The notes under the pieces: generated by a model
What the model saw: the letters and a program-made list of their open reading frames with translations, nothing else
What the model was told of the DNA's origin: nothing
The model's database searches: none
Position numbers and translations under genes: made by a program
Shown: positions 48,401 through 63,319 of the stretch, piece by piece
Layout of the letters: every line of letters starts with the position of its first letter
Position numbering within the stretch: the stretch's first letter is position 1
DNA from: Cristatella mucedo
Taxonomy: Eukaryota; Bryozoa; Phylactolaemata; Cristatellidae
Direction: 5' to 3'
Length of the DNA: 64,000 nucleotides
Assembly (NCBI GenBank): GCA_009760855.2
Contig: WPIO01000001.1
Coordinates: forward strand, 12,779,501-12,843,500

Positions 48401-51400
48401 GTTTGCCTGTTTGCAAAGAACACATCGCGTCAACCTTTTCTCAATATGGACGATGCCGCACGAAGTAACTTATATTTTTGGGCTGCGATTCGGATTCATT
48501 CTGAAATCAACAGCAGAGTGACGCTAAGCTCGCACAGCATGCGTCTAACGTCTCAAACTACTTACATGCATTTACAAAGAAACGGCTTAAGCTAAATCAT
48601 TTTTGAGGTAGCCCATTCGTCATCATTTCCACGTGCTGTTACTTGAAGGATCGTATCGTTGAACAGGCATACTAGAAAAGCGAATCTACTGAATGCCCAC
48701 GACATTCCGATCCTTCTAAAAAAATATAATGGCCGCACCGGCAAAAGATCTAAGACGAATGCAAGAGTGTCGTTTCATCTTTTTATATACTATCACGACA
48801 TACTACGACGAAGTTGCCTTCAAGGAGCCAAGAGTGGCCTGCCAAATTTTAGCTTTGAACCCACCGTAGCCCATAGAGCGATGGACTTTCTATGCCGCAG
48901 CTGCTGATGGGAGGCTGCGCTGATTAAGTGGTTAGTCGGCCGAAATGGCTGGCTTGACACCAGACTTAGGAAGGCTCTGAAGATAGGACCCGTGGACCTG
49001 CAAAAAAAGAAGTGAAGAATGAAGTGGAAACTAGTTTCTTCCGGTCGCCTTCATTTAAGTCATGAATCATCCAAGATGATGCTCAAGTGATCGCATGCTG
49101 TGTAATGAAGAACTGCTAGTCCAAGCAACTTGAATGGTCACGTCTCGGAGAAAAGGCTGTGGCCACGAGTTCTTGGCGAGACCTCTTGTTCTGCGATCTG
49201 AAGAGGTTTGCTCCACTCGATTGGAGAGATCGTTATCCTACCTACTATACTCAGCCATATCTCGTTGAAATGAGCTTCCATTAAATTAACTATCACCGGG
49301 TAACAGCGCCCTACAGCTGCTTCACGAAAGATATTAATGCCATGCAGATTCATATCTATGGTTGAATGTGATCACGTGATATAGCTGATAATATTCAATC
49401 GTAGTTAACTAAAGATATAGTATTTGCCCATTTTGAACATAGGGTGATTTCAAAGACGTAATATCATCCACATCCTGCATGATTGACTACGACAACGTAC
49501 TAGATAGACAAGCCACCTGGAAAATCGAATTCCCTGGAATGTCACTGTACTCTTCTGCTGGTCCTAAAAAATACGCATCTTGTAGTAGCGATAGCGCCTT
49601 TTAGGTTCTTCTTCGGTGAGAAAACTATGGCTTTGAGGCCTAATCAACCCCATACCCAGCCAACGAATGCAAAATTCAGTACACATCAAATATCCACTTC
49701 CAGCCTCTTCTCACCTGAGTAGAGGCTTATCTTGAGAATAATAATCCCAAACCTACGTTCTTGTGTAAGAGCGATCTATAGGTTTTGAGCGACCCAGAAA
49801 TGGTGGAGAGAATACATCCCTCATATGTTGAGCCCTGATCGTTTTTAACCTGATATTCTGACTCTGAATTTGCAAAATAGTTAATATGTTGAAAAAATCA
49901 TGTCATGGAATTTCTTTCAGTGCGTCATCAAAACTTGTTAGAATAATTCAAGCTGAAAATAAAATCCCCTCAGCGTACCATGTCGAGACCTCTCCAAATC
50001 TTGGTCAATAGTTCCAGTAAAAGATTCTGAAGAAAAAGTAAAAATTTGCAAACTTTTTTAAAATACCAGGCACACTCGTAACGCCGAGTCTTTTCACAAT
50101 ACAAATGTTTGTAAACTAGCATCTTCATTTGAGGCATGATCAACAACGGAAATGCATGCCCCTCATCTTTTTAAAATATGCCAGTTCGCTCAGGCGTTTT
50201 CTTCGCTGAAACTATAATACTTTGTCAGTTGATAAGCAATTTCACTATGAATGTAGTTAATGTCTAGAGGTGGCTCGGTAACCTCTCACCCCTGTCTTGT
50301 GCGCTTTTCTTCTTTATACTGCCTGTCCCTTGATTCTTCAAAGTCATGTAGTAGCCCAATATATTTCTATTTTTAGTTAAATAGTAATCTTGAATCTCTT
50401 TTTTTATTTCCCATTTATTTTGCGTTTGCTTTGTACCGCTGCATTGCACATCTTGAGTCAGAGGTCAATCTTGAAAGTTTCAAGCCAGTTGCAGATGACA
50501 GTAGAAGCTCTGCTTTGGGCATATGACGAGAAAAAATCTTTCGGGTAATTTAATTGCCAAGATGATAAGATGCTGAATCGAATGCTGCTATGCGATGTTC
50601 GCATCAAGAACCTGCAAACATGCCATCCATTGCAGACGAATAGAACGAACAGTGGCTGATGCAAGCTACTTACCATTGGCACGCTTTAAAAAAAACTTTG
50701 TGATTAGTGTGCACTTCGTGATTGGAATCTTCGAAAGAAAAATCGCGTCATCTCAAATTTATTTATATCTGCCTGTAGTTCAGAACCGTGATGGCATTAA
50801 CAATTTTTCAGTGATCGGTCAGATTATTTGGCAACTGACCTTTAAGCTTAAGAGAGTTTAGCTTTAAGCGTTGAAGTCAAGATTCTATTGGAACTGCAGC
50901 AGAAAGTGGCTAACTCTCAAGTCGAACCTCGCGCTCTGTCTGTGCCCGGCCGATGACTCAGTCAAAGTGCACGAGTGGAATATCGTCGCTCAGACAAAGT
51001 GTACGAGTCGAGTGTCGGAGCTGCAGCTTCCGCATAGATCGACGTACTTGGAGCGTAGACTGCCGCTCAGCTATTGCCGCTTGCTCGGCTCAGAGTTCCG
51101 CCCAGCTTTGTGGTTCGTCTCCGCATTGCGATGACATCAAAGTTACCAGCAAAGTTGGATCCTCGTATGCATCAGAAATGTGGCAGGCACTACTTAGCGG
51201 TCTAATTGGTAGTGATCGTATGGATAGTGCGATTTGTATGGCATACAATTGCGTGGGTAGCATTTGATTTCCAGCTCAATTTCAATTACTCGCTATTGCA
51301 ATCATCCGAGAATAGGCTATTCATAATGCAAGATTGCTCTTAACACGGGGAAGCTGATAGCTTGCACCAGCGAAAGAAATTACTGTTCGATTATTCGAGC

Positions 51401-52302
51401 CGAATGTAATTTGATTAATCAACGAATGGCTAGTGCTGCTAAGTTTTCTAACAGCATTCCAGACCGTTGGCGTATATTGAATTCCCCATTGTGAGCTGTA
51501 TGCATCATAGCTGCAATAACTGACGACTGGAGTACGCATTCGTAGACCGGTTAGCGCATGATGGCGAAACAATGGCAATTAATGGCACTCATTTCTATCT
51601 TAAACCAGCGTATTTAAAAGCTGAAATGTTATATCGGCCCGATGATGACAGCCCTAGAGATTATTGGAGGTTCCTGAATTACAGCCAATTAAAAATTGTC
51701 ATGTCGCACACAATTCTTGACCGGCTGTGCTTTGGGCTTCGAGCCAGTTGGCTGTAAGCTACAGCCAATGCTGTACACGTGTAGCTCTCTGAGACTATCG
51801 AATAGACTGTTCTGTTCAAAGGACTCTCTGTGTTAAGGTATGGGCGCTCTTGATTGCTGACGTGCTCTACTGCCTTCGAAAGACCGGTGTTTATCGAGGG
51901 AGCGTTAGAAACTCGTTAGCTTTCTTTGTGGCACCAGCTTCACCGGTATTCTTCTAGTTTCGACTGGACTCGCACCGACACTAGTGCCGTTTTTGCGGCA
52001 AAAGAGTACGAGTTGAAATGCCGCTACAGAGCGCTTGTGTCAGCTTTGATGTCAGATTTGGGATGCGCCGAAGTGAGCGGCGACTTCGTCGTTGCAAGCG
52101 ACGACGAAGTCTCCGAAAAGACTGGCTCTCCGACGAAAGAGATCAAAGGAGCAGCGAAAGAGAACGCGTACGTTGCACTTGCTTCGCATCGTCGAGCTTT
52201 CCCCTGTGCCACCCGCTCCTCCTCCTCCTCCTCCTCCACCCGCTCCTCTACCCGCTCCTCCTCCTCTGATTCTGGTCGATTGGTTCGTGTCCTTAGCTGC
52301 TT

Positions 52303-52305
<3 letters not shown>
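45421..52305. other. Unassigned 6.9-kb stretch
   Basis: No gene, RNA or repeat family recognised on either strand. Open frames of 60-126 codons exist (for example 45913-46236 minus, 50953-51267 plus, 51926-52306 plus) but none shows a known domain, and the last one ends in a Ser-rich CTC repeat. Confidence 0.4.

Positions 52306-52368
<63 letters not shown>
52306..52368. repeat. (TC)n microsatellite
   Basis: About 62 bp of TC, preceded by a CTC-rich patch at 52220-52266. Confidence 0.96.
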
Positions 52369-52370
<2 letters not shown>

Positions 52371-53706
52371 GACCGTGCATCCAGTTAGTATTCTCAGACA
52401 GCCTGTAACTCGATACCGACTGCGATCACGTCAACTTCTGACTTCACGTCATTCAATACGAATCTAAAAGTCTACTCGTGCTCCTCGCGCTCGTTGCTCC
52501 GTCCGAGCTCATTGTTCTTTGTGTGTTCTGAAACTGTGCTGAAAGCTGTAACTTTGACCGATTTTCTTGTGTATAGTGCCCCGGTAAATGCATCTTTTTT
52601 CCTGTGTGCTTTGAGCGCTTCACCTGTGCTCGATCCAGCGCCTGTTACTAAGCAGCGCTCGAGCAAACCGACGGCCGTGAGCGTATTCTTGCGTGCTTTT
52701 GTATGCTCGCTTAAGCACGTCTCTTTGCTTGCCGTTAGTCCATCGTTATTGCTTCTCATACAGCGATAGACTGCCTCACTAGATAGCTATTGGTTTTTAA
52801 GGAGCGATTGAAAATACTTTATGGGAATAATTAGTACTTAGCATCCAATCGCCTGTAGCATGGCAGGGGTATCTGGGAAATAAGAAACGGAGAATGCACG
52901 CAAATTATGCCTTTTGTAAATTCGCCCAGCACCGCGGGAGATTCACGCAACGCGTCTGCTAGGCGGACACTTCCGCCACCAATCGCAGGAGATCAAAGAG
53001 CATCAGACGCTTCGCTCTCGATACGGTCGCCAGCGGCGAGAAAGCTAGGATTTGCACCCGATTGGCGGCCGCGGCCACAGCGGCAAACCTCGGCAGCCGC
53101 AGCGGAAAAGGCCTAGGGCAAAGCATAGTCATCCACGTTGGCGACTTGAAAGAGTGCTCGCAAGAGACGGGTTCGACACTGCTGTTTAGTAAATTCAAGC
53201 ACTAGGGTTTCGAGAAGAAAGGACGTGGCGCTGCGACAATACAGCCGTGGCGGCGGCGGCGTGGTCCATGAGTGTTTTGCAATTCTCGTTTCTCCGCCGG
53301 AGCCTCCTCGAGGATCGAGACTCTGACTGGACGCTGCTGCTGCTGCTGCAGCGAACGAGAGCGCTGCGCGTCGCGGGTGTCAGGTTCGGATGCACTGCTG
53401 CGAGATCTCGGCCGATCTTTTCAGTGAGGTCGCCGCGCGATGACGGCCCGGGCCGCTCGACAACGCGGCGTCCGCGGTGAGCGCGAGCGTGCGGGCAAGT
53501 ACGCCTCGGCCAGTCAATGGAACTGCCTAGTCGGCGTTTGTCGCAACGTCGAGATGCGACAATTGCAGACGGCCGGCGGGTGGGCGGGCGGGCCGGTCGT
53601 CGGTGGGTGGCGGCGACGACGGTGCGTCAGCAGCTCGAAGGTGGCTGGGGGGGAGAAGTGCGGCGGAGGTCGCGATGCGTCTGGTGCGTCGCTTTGCGGC
53701 CATGCT
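52369..53706. other. 3' flank of the potassium-channel gene; GC-rich toward the right
   Basis: The left half is unremarkable. From about 53230 the sequence becomes GC-rich and probably includes the 3' UTR of the minus-strand channel gene. No clear polyadenylation signal identified. Confidence 0.35.
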
Positions 53707-53793
53707 TCACAAGGCGGTGTCGTCGTCACCGCGGCCGTCGCCGTCGCCGCGGCCGTCGCCGTCGCCGTCGCCGTCGCCGCCGTCGCCGTCGCC

Positions 53794-53832
<39 letters not shown>

Positions 53833-54797
53833 ACCGTCGCCGTCGCCGTCTTTCAGCAGCCCGATCTTCTTACCGATGCGAACGAGCTTGCTCGTCACGT
53901 CCTCGCGCATCAGGTCGAAGCACATGGCCACGAGGGCGAGGCCGAAGAAGAGGTAGAGAGCGCAAAGCAGCAGCTTACTCGTGCCGCTCCAGTCGGCGTT
54001 GTCGCTCAGGCCGACGATGACGCCCGGCACCAGGTCGCCGAAGCCGATGGTCGTGAGCGTGATGAAGCAGAAGTAGGCGCCCGACACGTAGTCCCAGCCC
54101 TCCCACAGGCTGAATATCAGCGCGCCGCCGGTTATGTAGGCGCCCATGATGACCAGGCAGAGGTACGAGGGCACTGGCGCCTGCTCCTTGAGCGCCTTGC
54201 GTATCTTGCGCCGGCAGAGCGCCAGCCGGCCCAGAGCGTGCGCCCGCCGCCGCCCCCTCCGCGAAGGCTGCCGCCGCCGCTGCTCCCGCACCGGCTGTGC
54301 CGCGGCGGCGGCGGCCTTTGCGTCGCGTCCTTGGCTCGGCGGCGCTGGGCTGGCTCGCCGCAGCTGCGCCGGGGGCGGCGGCGGCGGCGGCGGCGGCGGA
54401 GGCAGCGCGCATCCGTTGCAGTCCTTGCGCTCTGCCGGCGTCTGCGCGCCGGCGGCTAGCGGCGCGACTGGCTTGGCCTTGGGGCTGCTGGGCCACTCCG
54501 ACCAAGGCTGGCACTCGACCGGCCGCTTCGAGCCGCCGCCATTGTCGTCCCCGCCGCCGCCGCCGCCGCTGCACTCGCGGTGCGGCGGCGGCGGCCGCAC
54601 GACGGCGCGCTTTCGCCTGGCGGTGCAGCAGAGGCAGCACAGGCCGCAGCAAAAAGCGTGGTACGTGAGCCTGAGGAGGCTGGCGAAAAACTTGCCGACA
54701 TTGACCATGCACATCAGAGTCAGCGGTATGCCGATTAGAGCGTAAATCATCGTGCATATCCGGCCAGCTTTCGTGATGGGCGTAACGTTGCCGTAAC
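53707..54797 (-). CDS. Two-pore-domain potassium channel (K2P), last exon
   Basis: The exon opens after TGCTTTCAG and reads (G)YGNVTPITKAGRICTMIYAL and IGIPLTLMCMVNVGKFFAS: the end of the first pore motif and transmembrane helix M2. A loop of about 150 residues follows, rich in Pro, Gly and Arg (12 prolines around 54380-54410). Then YLCLVIMGAYITGGALIFSL (M3), WDYVSGAYFCFITLTTIGFG with GFGD as second selectivity filter, SKLLLCALYLFFGLALVAMC (M4), DLMREDVTSKLVRIGKKIGL, and a (Gly-Asp)n tail to TGA; 362 codons in all. K2P channels carry background K+ current as dimers in the plasma membrane. The long M2-M3 loop and the FGDLVPG second filter suggest the invertebrate TWiK/KCNK18-like group. The last residues DTAL would fit a class I PDZ ligand (inference). 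Upstream exons (N-terminus, M1, cap, first half of pore 1) were not found. The frame stays open upstream to 54969, but that is not coding. Confidence 0.9.
53719..53852. repeat. (CGTCGC)n hexanucleotide repeat within the channel coding sequence
   Basis: About 22 hexamers of the CGTCGC type, with a few CCGTCACCGTC and GCGGCC variants, mostly in register with codons of the minus-strand channel gene, giving GGC-GAC repeats (Gly-Asp) with RGD and GGD breaks. Confidence 0.95.
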
Positions 54798-54934
54798 CTG
54801 AAAGCATTTGCAGAGCAGCGTGTACTTGAACTGGCCGCGCGTCAAGCAGCCAGCCAGTCGCTTTTCGAGCAACTAGTCGCGGAGCATGTCCGTCGAGCAA
54901 GCGCGGCGGCGGCGCGATGTGCGCCGCCGCCGCG
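54798..54934 (-). other. Intron immediately upstream of the K2P last exon
   Basis: The minus-strand sequence AAATGCTTTCAG|GT forms the acceptor. It splits the middle glycine codon of the first GYG filter, a position shared by many animal K2P genes. The intron continues past the window or past 55.3 kb. Confidence 0.6.
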
Positions 54935-55095
54935 CTTGTAATGCAATAGATCTCCGTCTGTAGCTCCACAAAGCCACGCAGACGCAGGTGTGTGGTACGC
55001 TAGAGGGTTTTCGAATTCGAAGCCTAAGCGGCTTACGGTACGCATTCGGTAGCCAGCAGACTTCCTCTCACGCAACAAAGATGAAGTTAGAAGGG
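54935..55095 (+). repeat. Interspersed repeat R2, copy 2
   Basis: AATGCAATAGATCTCCGTCT, CCACAAAGCCACG, AAGCCTAAGCGGCTTACGGT and GCCAGCAGACTTCCTCTCAC parallel the copy at 7445-7605, same orientation. It lies in the intron of the K2P gene, about 140 bp from the acceptor. Confidence 0.7.
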
Positions 55096-56189
55096 TTAGA
55101 AGCTGAGTCAGAAAAGCAGCCGAAGTAGTGAGTAGCAAGTAGGAAGTAGCAGCTCAGGACGGCTTGAAATTATGCGTCGCAGTCGGCAGCAGGAGAGCAG
55201 TTGTCATTGCAGCTGCTCTTTCTCATTTAACTCCATATTCAGGACGGATATACTGGATGGATACTCACGGTGGCAATTGTTGCCATAGTGTTGCTGAATT
55301 TCTCGCACCTCCTCCTGCAGTTAGCAGTATGCAGAGTGAGAGCAAGGCTAATCCATCGCACGCCTGCCTCCGCGCGGAAACGTTAGCACAGCTCACAATT
55401 TCTTATCGTGCTTTGCTCAACGGGCGTCGCTTACTTATTGTCGTGCTTCGCTATGCCAAATCGACGAGGCGCACTTTTCTCGCCGGATGCATTTTGCAAT
55501 AGGTTTTGGGATAGTTCACGATTCGTGCCAGCAGTAGTCCGTGTGGCGACGCTGCGAACTTTGGAAATACCGTCGCGCTGTTGCACGCACTCTCTCCCGC
55601 CGCCCGGCAACGGCCGGGGGCTACCGCCAGAGCGAGTGCCATCTCCACCAGCGCCACAGGCGCCCCCTATAGGTGCAGTCATCCTACCACGCTCATCGTG
55701 GCTACGCTCAGAACTCACTTGGCTCGCGCGACGAAAATGCAAGAGGAGTAGCGTTGCGTGCAGGTACATTCACTGCATGAAAATAGCTAGCTCAATGGCG
55801 GCGATGTTAAGCGACGTGAAGCGAGCTAGTACGGAGATCTCTGCTCGGCGCGTCCGACTAACGGGTACGCATTTTTGCGCTAGCGAGGCCAGACTTGTAC
55901 GTCGACTAGTGATGCACCAACGAAGGTGGCCGGCGAGAGCGCCAAGGTAAGGCTTGCAGCTCGGTCGAGCAGCCTCTCGAGCGAGCGGGCACAACCAAGC
56001 CAGATGCCCAGCGGAGGGGAGTGGTGAAGAGCGCGAGAAGTCACGTGTCGCTGACGCGAGACGACCTCGGAGGCTAGCATGTGAGGGTGATTAGGCAGTC
56101 GTGCAGTATCGGACGCCGATACTGCAGAGCAGCCGCGAGCATTAGCTGACTGCGCTGCTCGAACAATAGCCATTGCATTGACCATGCGC
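55096..56189. other. Unassigned intronic or intergenic sequence, GC-rich in part
   Basis: A splice-bounded 46-nt minus-strand segment (55269-55314) has excellent signals but no recognisable coding match. Otherwise nothing seen. Confidence 0.35.
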
Positions 56190-56575
<386 letters not shown>

Positions 56576-56577
<2 letters not shown>

Positions 56578-58485
56578 CAAAGAGATCGTAGCATCGCGTC
56601 GGTCGGCGAAGGCTGAGATGAGAGGCGCTAACACTGGGCTCCAGTGTTGATCCAGAGCGGCTCCGACGAGCACGATCTAGGTGTGGTGCGATGAATGTCC
56701 AATGCAGGGCAGGTGCGCTCCCTCCAAAAACGTGCCGCCACTAATACAGGATGAGCGCGTCGTTGATAACCACAGACCGCGGCACTAGTAAGAACAAAGC
56801 GCGACTTTTTCAGAAAAGCGTCGGCTGAAAGGACTTTTCTCAGCTGCCGGGACCGATCGCCGACTGTTGCTCAGTGGACTAGGCAGCAAAAGTGGTCCAG
56901 GCGGCGTCACATGCTACTTCCCAAGATTGAGTCAGTTGCATGCGCATTGACGCTCTGTCTGCGAGAGGCCCGGTTAAGACTGGTGGGTAGACCTGCGTGA
57001 CGCAGAGCTACGTTGCGTAACTAGCGTGTATAATGCAGAAATTCTATTCGACGGGTGCAAGAGATAGCGACCTCGTGAATCGAACCCGTGGCGTTGTCCC
57101 TCAAGCAATGACCGTTATCATTAGCACTAGGCCACAGATTACAACGCATGCTCTGTCTTTGGGTGCAAAGTATGTCTTTCAAATTGCCGATGCCTAAAAT
57201 TAATATAAAAAGCTGTCAAGTTAAGGATATTTTGAAATTCTTTGGATTTAAGTTGGGCACGGTGCGGACGTCAGATTCCTACTTAGAGTAAAACTAGTGC
57301 CACTTCCTGAATTAGAGAAAGCTAGGCTGACATAAAAATACATACTATTATCCATAGAAGTGCAGCAGTAAAAGTGCCACAAACCAACAGTTCAGTTGAT
57401 GTTGTTGCCTAGTAGGAGAATAGTAAATAGCTAAATTTCATTGCCATGGAATCCAGGGGTTGCTTGCATCCATAAAATACATATTTGCAACGTGTGTGGA
57501 TAATTAGTCAAATCAATAGCGGAGGAGTATTCCGCCGAAGTGTCTATTAAGATGTGTGAGGCCAACACTGGCCAAAAGAATATATCGGCACATCCGACGG
57601 GGATTAATACAAGCCCTGGGCATCTCATTTCGTATGCGAACACTGCAAGAGAACTCTTGAAGTTAATGTGAGCACGTTCTGTTCGTTAGATGGAATTTCG
57701 TGCACACTATTATGTAACGTGGGTCATTTCATTTATTTTATTTTATATGACACTGGTATTTCTAATGGCTGTTGCAGAGGATATTGAGAACCGTGAATAC
57801 TGTTCTATACCAAGATTTTTGCGGAAATCGACTGACCTCTCAAGCAACTGCTTTTGCATGGCGGACCACTTCTGAACGTTGAACTGGCGTTGAGCGGGCT
57901 TCCCTTCATGTGTCAGCAGCAGAGCTCCTTCATCAACCACCTCAGTACTACGTTGGCCTGAGCTCCATGTCGCCACTCCCTCGGACAGGGACTAGTCATG
58001 TTTAGCAGAGAGAAGCAAGTCAGACAGCGACAAAAATTGTTGTAGATCTAGATTTCAAGTTCACAGATGCGGCTGAGGAGAGCGAGAGAGTCATACTTTC
58101 CGACAATAAAGACCACAGCTATCTGATCAGAGGTATTTGGACTGCTGTAACGATTGCAGTTCTGAGCTTCTGACGCCTGGGCTCAGAGAGTAGAACTTTG
58201 TCAATGAAAGTGTAAATAGAACAGATCAGAGAAAGAGTCACTAACTTTTTCCATCTTCGTCTGCCCGTAAGATGGGCTGTGTTTCAGTAAGAGTATAGCC
58301 CGCTAATTCGAGACTGAAGAAATTACTTATATTCCAATCGAATGACGCCTATCCATAAGCAATTCATCCAAGAGCCACAAAGCCGTGCTAGTTCAAAACG
58401 AGAGCAAATACCCGTGTATCCCTACGGCTCACTCTTCGCACCTAAAAAATGACCACATTAGCATATGCATACATACATATATTTT
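56576..58485. other. Unassigned sequence with a tRNA-like fragment
   Basis: Apart from the tRNA-like fragment at 57066-57147, no exon or element recognised. Confidence 0.35.
57066..57147 (-). other. tRNA-like fragment (SINE head or tRNA pseudogene)
   Basis: On the minus strand TGTGGCCTAGTGCTAATGAT resembles box A and CCACGGGTTCGATTCACGAG contains a good box B. The arms do not pair into an acceptable cloverleaf and the T stem has mismatches, so it is not called as a tRNA gene. Confidence 0.4.
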
Positions 58486-58487
58486 CC

Positions 58488-58548
58488 CCTTGACTTTGGT
58501 TCGAGGCGAGTACCTTAACCACTAGGCCAAACCAGCACGGGCATATGA
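58488..58548 (-). mobile_element. SINE family 2, head fragment (minus strand)
   Basis: The reverse complement reads TGGTTTGGCCTAGTGGTTAA and GGTACTCGCCTCGAACCAAA, matching the heads of the copies at 6.8 and 37.5 kb. Confidence 0.6.
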
Positions 58549-60664
58549 AGGTATTGCGGCTGGGTACCTTGTAGCATGGCTGGAAGGTCACTTTAAACTC
58601 AAAAGTGTGCCTTTACTGACCGGCCTCCAATGCGGCTTCACAAAGTTTATTTTTTTTCTTTTCGCTCATGGAACAGCCCAATGAAGACGCACTACCGCAA
58701 TAGAGACCGGGCTCACCAGACCGAGGTTTTTGTGGAGAAGAACCGCGTCAAATGGAAACCACTGACGACGCTGCCTTCTGAAGGAGCTGATGCCACCGAC
58801 TGCACATTAACTGCTTGTCAAAGCGCTTGATAATGAGTCTCCAGCTTTGAAGTCCCACAATTGTGTCTTTCCACAACTGTCGTAGGCACATGTCAATGCT
58901 GGTAGCTTCGTGTGATCTCAGATAAAGAAGATTACTGAGTGTGCCAAATCTATCAAGCTGTTGAACAGGACTAACAAAGCAGCGTGGAACAGGTTCGCTG
59001 TGGTGTATTAAGGCTTTATGAGTAATCGCAAGGCAGAGAACTATAAGCTGCTTGTTCAGGCTTTCATAAGGAACTTTGGTAAAACACGCTGCACAATTTC
59101 CCTCGAAATTCATATCCTTCATGTTCGTCTTGAAAATTTAAGAGGAGCACGGGAGCTCGCTCAGCGAGCACTTTCACCAGGATGTACTGACGTTTAACGT
59201 CGTTACCAAAGACAGTATAGCGATTACATGATGGGGATTATGTTTGGAGGCTTCTTCAAAAACAAATGCGGTTTTGCAGTAGAACGGCAAATTTAGAGCA
59301 TCTACTCATTTCAGAAACATTGTGAGTGGTAATTTTTCTGACTCGATAGTAGACGTGTACTAATCTGATTCGTTTACTGTTGTCTTGGCTAAATGTAAAC
59401 TTCGAGGTGCAAAGTTTCCATTTCTCTATCGCTCAGGGTTTAATTTCGAATTAATCAGTGTTCTGGTCACAGGGAGTAATGGCCATTTTGTATACTTCTG
59501 AGCCGTAAGCAAATAGGAAATAACACCTACTATCAAAGAACAAAAGTTGCGCTACGTCATGTAGTAAAAATGCTGTTTTTAGTGTAATGTAGCACCTCCG
59601 ACAGTGACCGTCTGACAGTGCGTGCATGGACAAAGAAAATGGCATTAAATTAAGTGAGGACGACGTGTGAGAGTGGAATTAAATTAAGTCCCTTGCAAGG
59701 ACTTCCACAGCGGCGCACCTTATTTCCCTGCATGCCGGCACCCAGCGTACAGCTACATTTACGCAATCCGACTCGGTGTCCGTGTCTCGAATTAGCGAGG
59801 TTGAACTCGGAGAAGCTGTACTCAGCACAAGCATCGAGATGAGCATGGCAATCATCGGAGGAAGTTAGCCAGTCACGTCGGTCGAGCGCACGTTGAACGC
59901 ACGCCTACGCGTAACGTAGCAGTAGGAAGCGCTCACTATTGATGGTATCGATGCCAGTGAAGGTGAAGGCAGACTCGCCGCCGCCCGCAAGGTCTCCGAG
60001 AGGGCGTTCGGCGCATCGCCGCCGCAACGAGCGCGCGCGACGAGCGCGACTGCGGGAGGAGGCTGCTGCTGCTGCTGCAGCTCTCGGCCACTGGCTACTG
60101 GCCTCGGCCGAGGCTGCTGAATGGACCGCGGCGGCAGCGGCGGCGATCAGCGGCGGCGGCGGCGGACGAATGTTGGATGTCGGAGGCGGATGGAGAGACG
60201 GCGACTTGAGCCCGACTTTGCGTGCTCGCTTGGAAATCCCGTTACGAGAGCCCAGAACTAAACTCGAAGGTCAGCTGTTCCTAGTTGAAAGCCCCTTGAT
60301 TGGCACGCGCTTAGTGGCGAGCAATGTGTATACAGCCATTGACATTTGTCAGTCCACTGCCTAAATAAGCCTTCCTCTTAATTGACGGTAATTGGTCCGC
60401 TTTGAGGTAGATCAAACTGGTGCGTTGCAGCAGCCAGTCAGCCGCTGGGGCGACGTCGAGGGGTGACTGCGAGCAAGCGCTATTCGTCTCTAAAGGGCGT
60501 TTGAAGGCTCGCTCCAGCTATCCAGCCGATTAAAAACGAGATGCCACCAATTAAATGTCAAGCGATTCGCGGCTGGGCGGAAACGCGGTTTTCATTTGAT
60601 CCGCATTCAGTCAAAATGAACGTTGAAACGCCGACTTGTAAAGCACCGCAAGACCTATAGAGCC
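58549..60664. other. Unassigned sequence, GC-rich patch at 59.95-60.24 kb
   Basis: A 141-codon plus-strand frame (59939-60364) starting at TTG contains Ala-, Arg- and Gly-runs from GCG/CTG repeats. No homology or splice support, so it is not called a gene. A CpG-rich first exon or promoter on either strand is possible. Confidence 0.3.
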
Positions 60665-60845
<181 letters not shown>

Positions 60846-61043
60846 GATACGATATCCAACAGTCCGCTGTCCTCTCTCCGCTCTCGGAGTCTCGGAGAGA
60901 CAGTGGATAACAGCGATATGGTTTCCTTAAAGGCACTGACGGGTATCAGTGCTAAGTTTAACATGCAGGTTTTTGTCTGAACGTTAACACGTTTTCCGTC
61001 TTATGTTTGACGACCAGAGTATCAGAGATACGATGAAAAAGCC

Positions 61044-61092
61044 ACTTGAGGCGCTTCTGCCGCTATATGAATTGAACTGCTGGATCAGCTGA
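61044..61092 (+). mobile_element. SINE family 1, tail fragment
   Basis: GAGGCGCTTCTGCCGCTATA then AACTGCTGGATCAGCT resembles the SINE 1 tail AAGGCTCTTCTGTCGCTATA and GCTGTTTAATCAGCT. Short and decayed. Confidence 0.45.
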
Positions 61093-61158
61093 TCTTTACT
61101 CTTAGATTACAAATAGAGATAGAGAAAATAGAATGAGAGGGATGGAGAAAGAGAAAGT

Positions 61159-63319
<2,161 letters not shown>

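Noticed and set aside
53440-54459. 339-codon plus-strand frame opposite the K2P exon
   Set aside because: It is antisense to a recognised channel exon; its length follows from GC-rich hexamer repeats and codon bias of the other strand.
54798-54969. Apparent N-terminal extension of the K2P open frame (MELQTEIYCITSAAAA onward)
   Set aside because: It lies upstream of a clear splice acceptor, lacks M1 and the cap domain, and its beginning is part of the interspersed repeat R2.
55269-55314. Minus-strand 46-nt segment with strong splice sites (EEVREIQQHYGNNCH) as the K2P exon before the last
   Set aside because: It ends in the right phase, but joining it would replace the first glycine of the GYG filter with arginine and supply no pore helix. 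It may be an exon of something else.
57066-57147. tRNA gene on the minus strand
   Set aside because: Box B is good, but the T stem and acceptor stem do not pair properly.
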